From Halomonas sp. HL-48 (GTDB taxonomy: Bacteria > Pseudomonadota > Gammaproteobacteria > Pseudomonadales > Halomonadaceae): DNA of 64,000 bases. The translations under genes and the position numbers were made by a program. The DNA is taken from NCBI RefSeq assembly GCF_001314875.1, contig NZ_LJZS01000007.1, positions 1 to 64,000 on the forward strand. The letters run 5' to 3'. Shown here one piece after another: positions 8,362 through 18,598 of the stretch (the stretch's first letter is position 1; each line of letters opens with the position of its first letter). The notes below the pieces were generated by a model. It searched no databases, was not told the origin of the DNA, and saw only the letters and a list, made by a program, of their open reading frames with translations.

Positions 8362-9743
8362 CCGATACCGCGATGCTTTCCCCCTCTCCGACAACGCCCG
8401 TGGCCGAGCCCGCCTGCGTGCTGTTGGTGGATGACGAGCCCAATGTGCTGTCGGCGCTCACCCGGGCGCTGCGGGGTGAGCACTACCACCTGCTGACCGC
8501 AACCGATGGCGACCGGGCACTGGCGCTGATGGACGAACACAGCGTCGACGTGGTGATAAGCGACAGCAAAATGCCGGGCATGGATGGTGTGGCGCTGCTC
8601 AGTCGTATTCAGGCGGCGTATCCGCGCTGCCTACGCCTGCTGCTGACCGGCCACCACGACCTGAGCGCGGTGATTCAGGCTATCAATGAGGGCCATATTT
8701 ACCATTACATCGCCAAGCCATGGCGCGATGATGACTTACGGCTCAGCCTACGCCAGGCGGTAGCACTCCAGCAGAGCGAGCGTGAGCGGGAACGCCTGGA
8801 GGCGGTTACCCAGGCACAAAACGATGCGCTCAAGCGTTTCAACGCCGACCTGGAAGCCCGCGTTGCGGCAAGAACGGCAGAACTCAAGCAACTGGCGGAC
8901 TGGCTGGACGCCGCCAATCAGGCGCTGGAGCACAGCTACGAGACCGCCACGCGGGTGTTTTCGTCTCTGCTGTACCAGCGGCTACCGCCCGCACATCAGA
9001 CCCATCATCAGATTGGCAACGTTCTGCGCGCGTTTCTGGACCACCACCCGGTGGAGGAACGACTGCGTCGTGATGTGCTGATGGCCGCCTCGCTCTACAA
9101 CCTGGGCAAGCTGAGTTGGGACGACCACTTATTGGGATTGTCGTCGGAGAAGATGTTCGGGGATGACCGCGTCCGCTATCTGGCGTATCCGACGAGTGTG
9201 GAAGATTTGCTGATGGCGCTGGAGCCGCTGCAGGGCGCGGCCAAGCTGATCCGTCATCACCAGGAGCGTTGGAACGGGTCGGGCTTTCCCGGCCATTTGC
9301 ACGACGAAGCGATTCCATGGGGAGCGAGGCTGCTTCGTCTGGCGATTGACTTTATCGAGCTGCAGCACGGTTTGATGCTGGATCGTGAGGTGAGCCGCAA
9401 TAACGCTTTGATGCTGCTTAAAAAGCTTGCCGGGCGTGTGTACGATCCCGAGTTGAGCCAGGTGTTTGTCGCCTTTTGCACTGACCACGCGCCGGACATG
9501 GGCATGGCGGATGCCTCGGTCATGGCACTGGGAACCGACAAGCTCCAAGCCGGCATGCGGCTGGTGCGCGATCTTTACTCCGGGGCAGGGCATCTGCTGC
9601 TGAACGAAGGCCGTGAGCTGACCCAGGGTCTGATCGACAAGCTGATTCGCTTCGAAACTGCCGAAGATGAACGCTATACCGTACTGGTGCGCGAACCGGG
9701 TCAGGAAGATAAGGTGGATGAAGCGCCGATTGAGTCCACCTGA
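8358..9743 (+). CDS. response regulator with receiver domain and degenerate HD-GYP (YN-GYP type) domain
   Basis: LLVDDEPNVLSALTRAL...ISDSKMPGMDG receiver; C-terminal AASLYNLGKLSW and HHQERWNGSGFPG in place of HD...GYP; ATGA overlap with the kinase gene. Confidence 0.88.
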   Translation: MTDTAMLSPSPTTPVAEPACVLLVDDEPNVLSALTRALRGEHYHLLTATDGDRALALMDEHSVDVVISDSKMPGMDGVALLSRIQAAYPRCLRLLLTGHHDLSAVIQAINEGHIYHYIAKPWRDDDLRLSLRQAVALQQSERERERLEAVTQAQNDALKRFNADLEARVAARTAELKQLADWLDAANQALEHSYETATRVFSSLLYQRLPPAHQTHHQIGNVLRAFLDHHPVEERLRRDVLMAASLYNLGKLSWDDHLLGLSSEKMFGDDRVRYLAYPTSVEDLLMALEPLQGAAKLIRHHQERWNGSGFPGHLHDEAIPWGARLLRLAIDFIELQHGLMLDREVSRNNALMLLKKLAGRVYDPELSQVFVAFCTDHAPDMGMADASVMALGTDKLQAGMRLVRDLYSGAGHLLLNEGRELTQGLIDKLIRFETAEDERYTVLVREPGQEDKVDEAPIEST

Positions 9744-9750
9744 GAATGGC

Positions 9751-9776
9751 GGCCTCCTGCCGACAGGCAGGAGGCC
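9751..9776. terminator. bidirectional hairpin between convergent genes
   Basis: perfect 11-bp stem GGCCTCCTGCC-GACA-GGCAGGAGGCC between the convergent 9743 (+) and 9800 (-) gene ends. Confidence 0.65.
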
Positions 9777-9799
9777 GGTTGGGGATGGTAAGCCCGACG

Positions 9800-11221
9800 C
9801 TAGAGGAGTTCTTCGGCGGCCAGAGCCAGACGCGAACGCTCGACGCTTTTCAGCGTGATATGTCCGGCATGGGGCCAGTCGCGGAACTTCTCCACCACAG
9901 CGGCCATGCCGCAGGTGTTGGCGGTCAGGTAGGGCGTGTCGATTTGTCCAACGTTGCCTAGGCAGACGATCTTGGTATTGCGTCCGGCCCGGGTGACCAG
10001 CGATTTCAGCTGTTTGGGGGTGAAGTTCTGTGCCTCGTCAATGATCAGGAAGGTATCGTTGAGGGTGCGCCCGCGCATGAAGCTGGGCGCGCGTATCTGT
10101 ACCCGCGAACCAATCAGCTGCCGTGTGGCGCCGTTATCCCAGGTGGACTCGCCTTCTTCATTGCGCAGCAGGTTGTCCATGTTGTCGTGGAAAGCGCCCA
10201 TCCACGGCGACATTTTCTCCTCTTCGGTGCCGGGTAGAAAGCCGATATCCTCGCCCATGGGAATCGGCGCGCGGGTAAACAAGATGCGTTCGAACTGCTT
10301 CTGATCGAGGGTCTGCTGGAAGGCGGCGGCCAGCGTCATGAAGGTCTTGCCGGTGCCCGCGTTCCCCGCGATGGTGACCAGGTCGATCTCCGGGTCCATC
10401 AGCAGATTCAGGGTGAAGTTTTGCCGGCTGTCGTGGGCGTGAACCCCCCAGACGCCAGCATGGTGACGATAGTTGGTGAGCAGTTGCAGCCGCGCTGAGG
10501 AAGGCCCCAGCTCACGAACGATGGCTTCGAATTCGGCGCCGTTTTCGCTATCCGACACCAGCATCCCGACATGCCAGTGCCGCGGCATGTCACCACTCAG
10601 TTGATAGAAGGTGTGATGGTCGATTCGCTCGACGGTCACGTCCACGTTGAGCGCTTCCCAAAGCGAGGCGCCGTGCGGGCCCGCCGAGGTGTATACCTGG
10701 GCGCCTTCGATCATCGCGTCGCTGTCATCAAAGGCGCGATCGTTCAGATAATCCTCTACAGGGACTTTCAGGGCCGCCGCTTTTACGCGCAGATTGATGT
10801 CCTTGGTAATCAGGATCACCGAGGCATCGGGGCGTTCTTCGCGCAGCCGACACGTTTCGGCGAGAATACGGTTGTCGGGGCTGTCGTCCAGGGAATCAAA
10901 GGGTTTGAGGTCGCGATAGCACAGAAAGTGCAGCTTGCCGGACTCGCCGGTAATGCGGGGGATGGGAATGCCTTGCTGTATTTCGTCGAAGGTTACCTGG
11001 CTGGTTAAATCCGAGAGAGTACGGCTGATCTGGCGGGCCGTGCGGGCGATTTCGCGAATACCGTTTTTGTGCTTGTCCAGCTCCTCCAGTACGGTCATGG
11101 GGATAACGACATCGTGCTCATCAAAGTTGTAGAGCGCGGCGGGGTCATGAATCAGGACATTGGTGTCCAGCACGTAAAGCCTGGTTGCTTTCTTATCGAG
11201 TCGTACCATCGTGGCATTCAC
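9800..11221 (-). CDS. PhoH family protein with N-terminal PIN domain
   Basis: YVLDTNVLIHDPAALYNF PIN start; IAGNAGTGKTFMTLAAA Walker A; FLIIDEAQNFTPKQLK; NVGQIDTPYL. Confidence 0.93.
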   Translation of the reverse strand: MNATMVRLDKKATRLYVLDTNVLIHDPAALYNFDEHDVVIPMTVLEELDKHKNGIREIARTARQISRTLSDLTSQVTFDEIQQGIPIPRITGESGKLHFLCYRDLKPFDSLDDSPDNRILAETCRLREERPDASVILITKDINLRVKAAALKVPVEDYLNDRAFDDSDAMIEGAQVYTSAGPHGASLWEALNVDVTVERIDHHTFYQLSGDMPRHWHVGMLVSDSENGAEFEAIVRELGPSSARLQLLTNYRHHAGVWGVHAHDSRQNFTLNLLMDPEIDLVTIAGNAGTGKTFMTLAAAFQQTLDQKQFERILFTRAPIPMGEDIGFLPGTEEEKMSPWMGAFHDNMDNLLRNEEGESTWDNGATRQLIGSRVQIRAPSFMRGRTLNDTFLIIDEAQNFTPKQLKSLVTRAGRNTKIVCLGNVGQIDTPYLTANTCGMAAVVEKFRDWPHAGHITLKSVERSRLALAAEELL

Positions 11222-11403
11222 TCCGTGGTTGACGGCAACATCGACACTGGCAGGTGCGTCTTACGCCCTAATGACACTTGCCTGTGTCGTTAAGATGGCG
11301 TGTCCTGGTACCTCCTTATTTAGCGCTTTTTAATAGCGTGGAAGGCTTTGGCGGTTTTTTCCACTAAAACTATTTCAACGCTGCGCCAGCGCCGTCGGGT
11401 ATC

Positions 11404-12309
11404 ATGGAGCCAACCCAAGAACGCCAAGAACGCAACGGAGCCCCCGTGACCCCCTTTATCGCTGAGCGCCGCGCGCTACGCCTGTCTGCGCTATCGGCCG
11501 GCCTGTTTGCTCTGGCCGGGCTGGTGCTCGGGCTGGCGAGCGGATCGATCACCATTTTGTTCGATAGCGGCTATTCGCTGCTCAGTTTGGTGCTGGCCTC
11601 GCTTTCACTGTTGGCGCTCAAGCAGGCGCGCAAACCGGCAGACGATCACTATCCCTTTGGGCGGCTCACGGTAGAGCCGCTTGCGGTGTTGCTCAAAGGC
11701 GTGGTGATTGCGCTGGTGTGTCTGTTCTCGCTGGTGTCGGCACTGTGGAGTCTGATGCATGGCGGGCAGGTCGTGACCCTCGACCTGGCGCTGTTCTTCG
11801 GGGCCGCCAACGTCAGCGGTTGTCTGCTGACCTGGTGCTGGCTGAAGCGCTATGCGCGCATCGCCGATTCCTCGCTGCTCACCGCTGAACTGCGCCAGTG
11901 GCAGATGGATACCGGGTTAAGCGCCGCGGTCATGCTCGGGTTCGCCTTGACCTGGGGGCTGACGCTGACCCCTTGGGCCGATTACGCGCGGTTTGCCGAC
12001 CCGGTGATGGTGCTGATGATTGCCGGTTACTTCCTGCCCATGCCGATCCGCATGGTGCGCGAGGCCCTGCGCGAGCTGATGTTTGGCGAGCCGGTGGGCA
12101 GCGTGCGCCAGGAAGTCGTCAGGGAAGTGGCCGAGTTCGATATTGCCGATGACGACGTGCGCCTGGCGCAGGTAGGCAGCTTTCTGATGGTGGACATCCA
12201 GATCGACAAGCAGCAGATCGACAACGCCGAGGACATTGTCGAAAGCGTCGAGCAGCACTGCAAAGCGCGCAACCTGCGACCGGTGACCAGCATCACTCTG
12301 GCCACCTGA
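11404..12309 (+). CDS. cation diffusion facilitator family transporter
   Basis: LVLGLASGSITILFDSGYSLLSLVLASLSLLALKQARKPADDHYPFGRLTVEPL. Confidence 0.85.
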   Translation: MEPTQERQERNGAPVTPFIAERRALRLSALSAGLFALAGLVLGLASGSITILFDSGYSLLSLVLASLSLLALKQARKPADDHYPFGRLTVEPLAVLLKGVVIALVCLFSLVSALWSLMHGGQVVTLDLALFFGAANVSGCLLTWCWLKRYARIADSSLLTAELRQWQMDTGLSAAVMLGFALTWGLTLTPWADYARFADPVMVLMIAGYFLPMPIRMVREALRELMFGEPVGSVRQEVVREVAEFDIADDDVRLAQVGSFLMVDIQIDKQQIDNAEDIVESVEQHCKARNLRPVTSITLAT

Positions 12310-12348
12310 TCACTCATCATACGGGCGCTGGTGCTTCAACGATGTGTT

Positions 12349-12540
12349 TCACCCATCGTTGTCTTTCTTCTGCGGCTTGCCCTTGCGTTTTGTGCCGGCC
12401 ATTTCCTCCAGCTCGTCCTCGTCCATGGAGTCGTACATATCCTTGGAGGCGCCGACGAGCTCGCTTGGCTTGGTTTCGCCGCGTTTGGCGGAAAGCGCCG
12501 CACCCGCGGCTTTTTGCTGTGCTTTGGACGTGGCTTTCAT
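12349..12540 (-). CDS. DUF3008-type small hydrophilic protein
   Basis: 63 aa; KAQQKAAGAALSAKRGE...GASKDMYDSM...ELEEMAGTKRKGKP. Confidence 0.8.
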   Translation of the reverse strand: MKATSKAQQKAAGAALSAKRGETKPSELVGASKDMYDSMDEDELEEMAGTKRKGKPQKKDNDG

Positions 12541-12643
12541 AGATGACTCCTGTCGATTGACTTCCTTTGGTCTGTCGCGCTATCAAGCTTAGCAGCCAGC
12601 CAATGGCTTTCCACTCGATCGACTTTACCCAGAGACAGGTACC

Positions 12644-13111
12644 ATGACACCGGCGATTAACAGCGCAAAACACGCGGGCATTGCTTTTCAAATTCACGAC
12701 TATGCACACGATGCCGCCGCCGAGTCCTACGGCCTGGAAGCGGCGGAGAAGCTCGGCGTTCCCCCCGCCCGGGTGTTTAAGACCCTGGTGGTAATGCTCG
12801 ACGGCAAGCAGCTGGCGGTGGGCATGGTGCCGGTGGATAAGCAGCTGGGCCTGAAGCAGATCGCCAAGGCGGCAGGAGCCAAGAAGGCGACCATGGCCGC
12901 CCCCGCAGAGGTCGAGCGTGCCACCGGCTATGTACTGGGCGGTGTCAGCCCGCTGGGCCAGAAGAAGCGTCTGGCCAGCTTTCTGGATGCCTCTGCCGAG
13001 GGGTTTGCTACGCTATATGTCAGCGCAGGCCGTCGCGGGCTCGAAATCGAGCTGGCGCCGAACGATCTGCTGGCGCTCAGCCAGGCGCAGTTGGCGCCTA
13101 TCGCCGCATGA
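12644..13111 (+). CDS. ybaK: Cys-tRNA(Pro)/Cys-tRNA(Cys) deacylase YbaK
   Basis: HDYAHD...SYGLEAAEKLGVPPARVFKTLVV...GYVLGGVSPLGQKKRL. Confidence 0.9.
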   Translation: MTPAINSAKHAGIAFQIHDYAHDAAAESYGLEAAEKLGVPPARVFKTLVVMLDGKQLAVGMVPVDKQLGLKQIAKAAGAKKATMAAPAEVERATGYVLGGVSPLGQKKRLASFLDASAEGFATLYVSAGRRGLEIELAPNDLLALSQAQLAPIAA

Positions 13112-13204
13112 CAACAGCGCGGGGCGAGGCACTTTCTGGTATGGTGCGTGGCATTAAGGCCGCTCATGCTTTGCAGGGCATTTTCGCCCCTTCAGGAAAT
13201 TTCT

Positions 13205-14602
13205 GTGTCCGACACTTCTTTTGCATCTCTGGCGCTGCCCGGCGCACTCGCCAGTAATCTCTACTCGCTTGGTTATCACCATATGACGCCGGTGCAGGCG
13301 CAAAGCCTGCCACCGATGCTGGCTGGCCGCGACGTGATGGCCCAGGCCAAGACCGGCTCGGGTAAAACCGCTGCCTTTGGTTTGGCGTTGCTGGCCGGTC
13401 TGCGCGTTGACGCCTTTGCAGTGCAGGGACTGGTGCTTTGCCCCACGCGGGAACTGGCCGATCAGGTGGCCGAGGAGCTACGCCGCCTGGCCCGGGCCAT
13501 GCCCAATGTGAAAATCCTCACCCTCTGCGGCGGGGCGCCGCTGGGGCCGCAGCTGTCCTCGCTGGATCACGGCGCGCATATCGTGGTGGGCACGCCGGGG
13601 CGCATCGAAGAGCACCTGCGTAAAGGCTCTCTGACGCTGGGGTCGTTGACGGCGCTGGTGCTGGATGAAGCCGACCGCATGCTGGACATGGGCTTTCAGG
13701 CATCGATCGACGCGATCATCGCGGACACCCCGGCGGATCGCCAGACGCTGCTGTTCAGCGCGACCTTTCCTGAAGAGCAGGCGTCCGGTGACCTGGCGGC
13801 CATGACGCGTGGCGTGATGCACGACCCGGTGACAGTCAAGGTTGCCGAGATGCACGATGCCAGCACCATCGAGCAGCATTTTTACAGCGTGGCCAACGAG
13901 GAGGCCCGCTTTGACGCGCTCAGGCAACTGCTGCTGGTCAATCAGCCCACTACCAGCGTGGTGTTTTGCAATACCAAGCGGGAAACCCAGGCGGTGGCCG
14001 ATCGGCTGGTAGACGACGGTTTCAGCGCCGTGGCGCTCCACGGCGGCCTGGAACAGAAAGATCGTGACCGCCTGCTGGTGCTGTTTGCCAACCAGAGCGC
14101 TTCGATTCTGGTCGCCACCGACGTGGCGGCTCGCGGGCTGGATATCGCCCAGTTGGACGCCGTCTTCAACTACCAGATCGCCCGGGAACTCGACGTTCAC
14201 GTCCACCGGGTAGGCCGCACGGGGCGGGCCGGGGCGAGCGGCATTGCCTGCACCCTGGTGACCCCAAAGGAAGCCTATCGCCTGGAGCGGCTGGCCGACG
14301 TGCTGGGCGAAAGCCTGGCCACCGAGCCGTTGCCCAAGGCCACCAGCAATGTGCCGTTTGAGCCGCCGATGGCGACGCTGCAGCTGGCGGGTGGCAAGAA
14401 AGACAAGCTGCGACCGGGAGACATTCTCGGCGCCCTGACCAGCGCTGGCGGTATCCAGGGGCATCAGGTGGGTAAAATCAGCGTGCAGGCACGCAGCGCC
14501 TATGTGGCGGTCGCCCGCGAGGTGGTCCAGCAGGCGCAGGCAAAGCTTGAGCGGGATAAATTAAAAGGGCGAGCCTTCCGCGTTCGTCGCATTCGCCATT
14601 GA
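13205..14602 (+). CDS. dbpA: ATP-dependent RNA helicase DbpA
   Basis: AQAKTGSGKTAAFGL, VLDEADRMLDMGF, SATFPE, HRVGRTGRAG, DbpA-type C-terminus KLRPGDILGALTSAGGI; likely GTG start at 13205. Confidence 0.9.
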   Translation: MSDTSFASLALPGALASNLYSLGYHHMTPVQAQSLPPMLAGRDVMAQAKTGSGKTAAFGLALLAGLRVDAFAVQGLVLCPTRELADQVAEELRRLARAMPNVKILTLCGGAPLGPQLSSLDHGAHIVVGTPGRIEEHLRKGSLTLGSLTALVLDEADRMLDMGFQASIDAIIADTPADRQTLLFSATFPEEQASGDLAAMTRGVMHDPVTVKVAEMHDASTIEQHFYSVANEEARFDALRQLLLVNQPTTSVVFCNTKRETQAVADRLVDDGFSAVALHGGLEQKDRDRLLVLFANQSASILVATDVAARGLDIAQLDAVFNYQIARELDVHVHRVGRTGRAGASGIACTLVTPKEAYRLERLADVLGESLATEPLPKATSNVPFEPPMATLQLAGGKKDKLRPGDILGALTSAGGIQGHQVGKISVQARSAYVAVAREVVQQAQAKLERDKLKGRAFRVRRIRH

Positions 14603-14647
14603 ACGCATAGCTGAGCGTTCGAAAACAAGGAGCCAACGCAGCGACCC

Positions 14648-15526
14648 ATGAAAATCCCTAAACGATTACAGCCCCTGGTCGATGACGGCATGATCGACGA
14701 CGTCGTGATGCAGCTGATGAGCGGTAAGGAAGCGCAGGTCTATGTGGTGCGCTGCGGTGACGAAGAGCGCTGTGCCAAAGTATTCAAGGAGGCCAAGCAG
14801 CGCAGCTTCAAGCAGGCGGTGCAGTATCAGGAAGGGCGCAAAGAGCGCAACAGCCGCCGGGCCAGGGCGATGGCCAAGAAAACCCGCTACGGTCAAAAAG
14901 AGCAGGAGCAGGCCTGGCTCACCGCCGAAGTGGATGCCCTCTATCGGTTGGCGGCCGCCGATGTGCGCGTGCCCAAGCCGTACGGCTTTGTCGACGGCGT
15001 GCTGCTGATGGAAATGATCACCGACGCCGAGGGCGTGGTAGCGCCGCGTCTGGGTGACGTCACGCTGACCCATGAGCAGGCGCTGCGCTATCACGCCAAG
15101 GTCATCCAGGACGTTATTCGCATGCTGTGTGCCGGTCTGATTCACGGCGATCTGTCGGAATTCAACGTGCTGGTGGACGGCGAAGGCCCGGTGATTATCG
15201 ATCTCCCCCAGGCAGTTGACGCCGCCGGCAATAACAGCGCCGCGGCCATGCTTTACCGCGATGTGAATAATATGCGCGACTATTTCGGTCGCTTTGCCCC
15301 TGAGCTATTGTCCACCCATTACGGTAAGGAAATGTGGGCGCTGTACGAATCCGGCGAGCTACACCCGGATAGCAAGCTGACCGGCCACTTCGACTTTGAT
15401 ACTCACATTGCCGACGTCGATGAACTCATGGAAGTGATCGACGACGCCAAAGAGGAAGAGGCCGAGCGTCAGGCGCGGATGCGCGATGATGAGGAGGATT
15501 ACCCGGAGCCGCCTCAGCCCTACTGA
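14648..15526 (+). CDS. RIO1-type serine protein kinase
   Basis: MSGKEAQVYVV...CAKVFKEAKQRSFK, LIHGDLSEFNVLV, VIIDLPQAVD. Confidence 0.92.
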   Translation: MKIPKRLQPLVDDGMIDDVVMQLMSGKEAQVYVVRCGDEERCAKVFKEAKQRSFKQAVQYQEGRKERNSRRARAMAKKTRYGQKEQEQAWLTAEVDALYRLAAADVRVPKPYGFVDGVLLMEMITDAEGVVAPRLGDVTLTHEQALRYHAKVIQDVIRMLCAGLIHGDLSEFNVLVDGEGPVIIDLPQAVDAAGNNSAAAMLYRDVNNMRDYFGRFAPELLSTHYGKEMWALYESGELHPDSKLTGHFDFDTHIADVDELMEVIDDAKEEEAERQARMRDDEEDYPEPPQPY

Positions 15527-15583
15527 CGTGAGACGCAAGCGCCACCCGCCATCCTCGACCCACAAGTAACGTAAGGACCTTAC

Positions 15584-17473
15584 ATGCTTTTGCGTATGCT
15601 CACGCCGCTGTTTCGTTACTTTGAAACCCGGGTAAATCCCTATCCAGAAGGCGAGGTGGCCACGCCGCCCAAGGGCCTGGCGCCGTTTATCTGGCATTTT
15701 TCCCGCCCGGTGTGGCCGCTGTTGCTGCTGATGTCGCTGTTCACCGGCCTGGTCTCCGCTGCCGAGGTGGTGTTTTTCAGCTATATGGGCGAGCTGGTGG
15801 ACTGGCTGGGCAACGTCGAACGGGCGAATTTCTGGGCTGAAAATGGCCCCTGGCTGGCCGGGGTGGGCGTGATGGTGCTGATTGGCCTGCCGCTGCTGGT
15901 ACTGCTGCAGTCGCTGGTGACGCACCAGAGCATCTTCGGCAACTATCCGATGATTGGCCGCTGGCTATCGCACCGCCATATGCTCAGCCAGAGCCTGGCG
16001 TTCTATCAGGACGAGTTTGCCGGGCGGGTGTCGCAGAAGGTCATGCAGACCGCGCTTGCGATTCGTGAAACCGTCACCAAGGTGATGGACCTGCTGGTGT
16101 ACGCGGTGGTGTATTTTACCGGCGCCGCCATTCTGCTGGGCCGTGCTGACCCCTGGCTGCTGTTGCCCCTGGGGATCTGGCTTGCGGGCTATCTGGCGAT
16201 CATGCGCTTTTTCGTGCCGCGCCTGCGCGATGTGTCCATGGCTCAGGCGGATGCCCGGGCGCAGATGACCGGCCGGGTGGTGGACAGCTACAGCAATATC
16301 CAGACCATCAAGCTGTTTGCCGACACCCTGCGCGAGCAGGGCTACGCCAAGGACGCCATGGAAGGGTTCATGGGCACCGTGCATCGGCAAATGCGCCTGG
16401 TGACCATCATGAGCGTGTGCCTGACGCTGCTCAATACCGCGCTGCTGGTGGGCACCGCGGGCATGGCGATCAGTGCCTGGTACCTGGATGCCATCTCGTT
16501 GGGCGTGCTGGCCATTGCCATCGCGCTGGTGATGCGCATTCGTTTCATGTCCGACTGGATCCTGTGGGAAGTCGCCGGGCTGTTTGAAAACATCGGCACG
16601 GTACAGGACGGCATGAACACCATTGCCCAGGAACCCACGGTGCGCGATGCGCCCAATGCCAAGGCGTTGCGCGTGCCCCACGGGGCGATAGCCTTTGAAG
16701 GGTTGCGCTTTGGCTATGCCCAGGCCAAGGGCGAAAACAAGACCGTGTTCGATGGACTGAGCCTGAACATCGCACCGGGCGAGAAAATCGGCCTGATCGG
16801 CCGCTCCGGGGCGGGCAAGTCGACCCTCGCCAATCTGCTGCTGCGCTTTTACGACCTGCAGGGCGGCCGGATTCTGATCGACGGGCAGGACATCGCCGCG
16901 GTCACCCAGACCTCCCTGCGCCATCAGATTGGCATGGTGACCCAGGACACCTCGTTGCTGCACCGCTCGCTGCGCGACAACATCCGCTATGGCAGCCCGC
17001 ATGCCAACGATGACGATGTCTGGGAGGCGGTGTGCCGCGCCCACGCCGATACGTTCATTAACGACCTGGTCGATCCCAAGGGGCGGCGCGGCCTGGATGC
17101 CCACGTCGGCGAGCGCGGTGTGAAGCTTTCCGGCGGCCAGCGTCAGCGCATTGCCATCGCCCGCGTGCTGCTCAAGAACGCGCCGATTCTGGTACTGGAC
17201 GAAGCCACGTCGGCACTGGACTCCGAGGTGGAAGCGGCCATTCAGGAACAGCTCGACACGCTGATGGAGGGCAAGACCGTGATTGCCATCGCCCACCGGC
17301 TGTCGACCATCGCCATGCTCGACCGGCTGATCGTGGTGGACGAGGGGCGTATGGTGGAAAGCGGCACCCACGCCGAGCTGTTGGCTCGCGACGGTATCTA
17401 CGCGCGTCTTTGGCGTCGTCAGTCGGGTGGATTCATTGGCCTTGATGTTGGTGCCGATCGCCCCAACGATTAA
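15584..17473 (+). CDS. ABC transporter ATP-binding protein/permease (exporter type)
   Basis: N-terminal TM domain; GRSGAGKSTLANLLLRFY, GERGVKLSGGQRQRIAIARVLL, ILVLDEATSALD. Confidence 0.93.
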   Translation: MLLRMLTPLFRYFETRVNPYPEGEVATPPKGLAPFIWHFSRPVWPLLLLMSLFTGLVSAAEVVFFSYMGELVDWLGNVERANFWAENGPWLAGVGVMVLIGLPLLVLLQSLVTHQSIFGNYPMIGRWLSHRHMLSQSLAFYQDEFAGRVSQKVMQTALAIRETVTKVMDLLVYAVVYFTGAAILLGRADPWLLLPLGIWLAGYLAIMRFFVPRLRDVSMAQADARAQMTGRVVDSYSNIQTIKLFADTLREQGYAKDAMEGFMGTVHRQMRLVTIMSVCLTLLNTALLVGTAGMAISAWYLDAISLGVLAIAIALVMRIRFMSDWILWEVAGLFENIGTVQDGMNTIAQEPTVRDAPNAKALRVPHGAIAFEGLRFGYAQAKGENKTVFDGLSLNIAPGEKIGLIGRSGAGKSTLANLLLRFYDLQGGRILIDGQDIAAVTQTSLRHQIGMVTQDTSLLHRSLRDNIRYGSPHANDDDVWEAVCRAHADTFINDLVDPKGRRGLDAHVGERGVKLSGGQRQRIAIARVLLKNAPILVLDEATSALDSEVEAAIQEQLDTLMEGKTVIAIAHRLSTIAMLDRLIVVDEGRMVESGTHAELLARDGIYARLWRRQSGGFIGLDVGADRPND

Positions 17474-17503
17474 TGTACCAGTCATTCCAACTGAGAGGTT
17501 TTC

Positions 17504-18511
17504 ATGCAGGCGATTCAACTGACAGCACCCGGCGGTCTCGATAACCTGAACGTGGTCGATCAAGCCGCACCCGGCGAGCCGGGGGCAGGCGAGATTCGTG
17601 TGCGCTTGCACGCCAGCTCGCTGAATTTTCACGACTATGCGGTAGTGGCAGGCATGATCCCCACCGACGACGGTCGGATTCCCATGTCGGACGGCGCGGG
17701 CGTTGTCGATGCCGTGGGCGAGGGCGTGACTGAATTCGCCGTCGGCGATCCGGTCGTCTCGACGTTCTTCCCCGGCTGGCTGGAAGGCCCCGCGCGGGTC
17801 GGTGATTTTCGCACGACCCCCGGTGATGGCATCGATGGCTATGCGCGGGAGCAGGTGATCGCGCCTGCCACGTCGTTTACCTACCAGCCGGCAGGCTACA
17901 GCCATGCCGAGTCGGCTACGCTGACCACCGCCGGGCTGACCGCCTGGCGCGCGCTGGTGGTCGACGGCGGCCTTAAAGCCGGCGACACCGTGCTGGTGCT
18001 GGGCACCGGTGGCGTGTCCATCTTTGCGCTGCAGTTTGCCAAAATGATGGGCGCACGAGTGATCGCCACGTCGTCCTCCAACGAGAAGCTGGCGCGCCTG
18101 CGTGAGCTCGGCGCCGAGCACACCATCAACTACAAGGAAACGCCCGAGTGGGGCAAAGCCGTCAAGGCGCTGACCGAAGGCGAGGGCGTGGATCATGTAG
18201 TGGAAGTCGGTGGCTCTGGTACGCTGCCGCAGTCGATCGATGCGGTCAAAATCGGTGGCCACATCGCGCTGATTGGCATCTTGACCGGCCGTGAGGGCGA
18301 GATTCCTACCGCCAAGCTGATGGCCAAGCAGGCGACGTTGAAAGGCCTGATCGTGGGCAGCCGTCGCGACCAGATCGAGATGACCCGCGCCATCGAGGCC
18401 AACGGTATGCGGCCGGTGATCGACCGTGAGTTTGCGCTGACCGACATCGCTAACGCCTTCCGTCATCAGGAAGCCGGCAAGCACTTTGGCAAGATTTGCC
18501 TGACGTTCTAA
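17504..18511 (+). CDS. NAD(P)-dependent zinc-type alcohol dehydrogenase family protein
   Basis: MDR fold: MSDGAGVVDAVGEGVTEF, VLVLGTGGVSIFALQFAKMMGARVIATSSS. Confidence 0.88.
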   Translation: MQAIQLTAPGGLDNLNVVDQAAPGEPGAGEIRVRLHASSLNFHDYAVVAGMIPTDDGRIPMSDGAGVVDAVGEGVTEFAVGDPVVSTFFPGWLEGPARVGDFRTTPGDGIDGYAREQVIAPATSFTYQPAGYSHAESATLTTAGLTAWRALVVDGGLKAGDTVLVLGTGGVSIFALQFAKMMGARVIATSSSNEKLARLRELGAEHTINYKETPEWGKAVKALTEGEGVDHVVEVGGSGTLPQSIDAVKIGGHIALIGILTGREGEIPTAKLMAKQATLKGLIVGSRRDQIEMTRAIEANGMRPVIDREFALTDIANAFRHQEAGKHFGKICLTF

Positions 18512-18545
18512 CGACGCCGTCGTTGAAACGCATTTGGGTGAACGG

Positions 18546-18578
18546 GAGCGGCCATTCGCATAGAATGGCCGCTCTTTT
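18546..18578 (+). terminator. Rho-independent terminator
   Basis: 12-bp perfect stem GAGCGGCCATTC-GCATA-GAATGGCCGCTC followed by TTTT. Confidence 0.85.
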
Positions 18579-18598
18579 ATGGGCACCAGGAGTAGGTC

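Noticed and set aside
13478-14464. 328-aa minus-strand ORF
   Set aside because: Antisense to dbpA with no recognisable domain.
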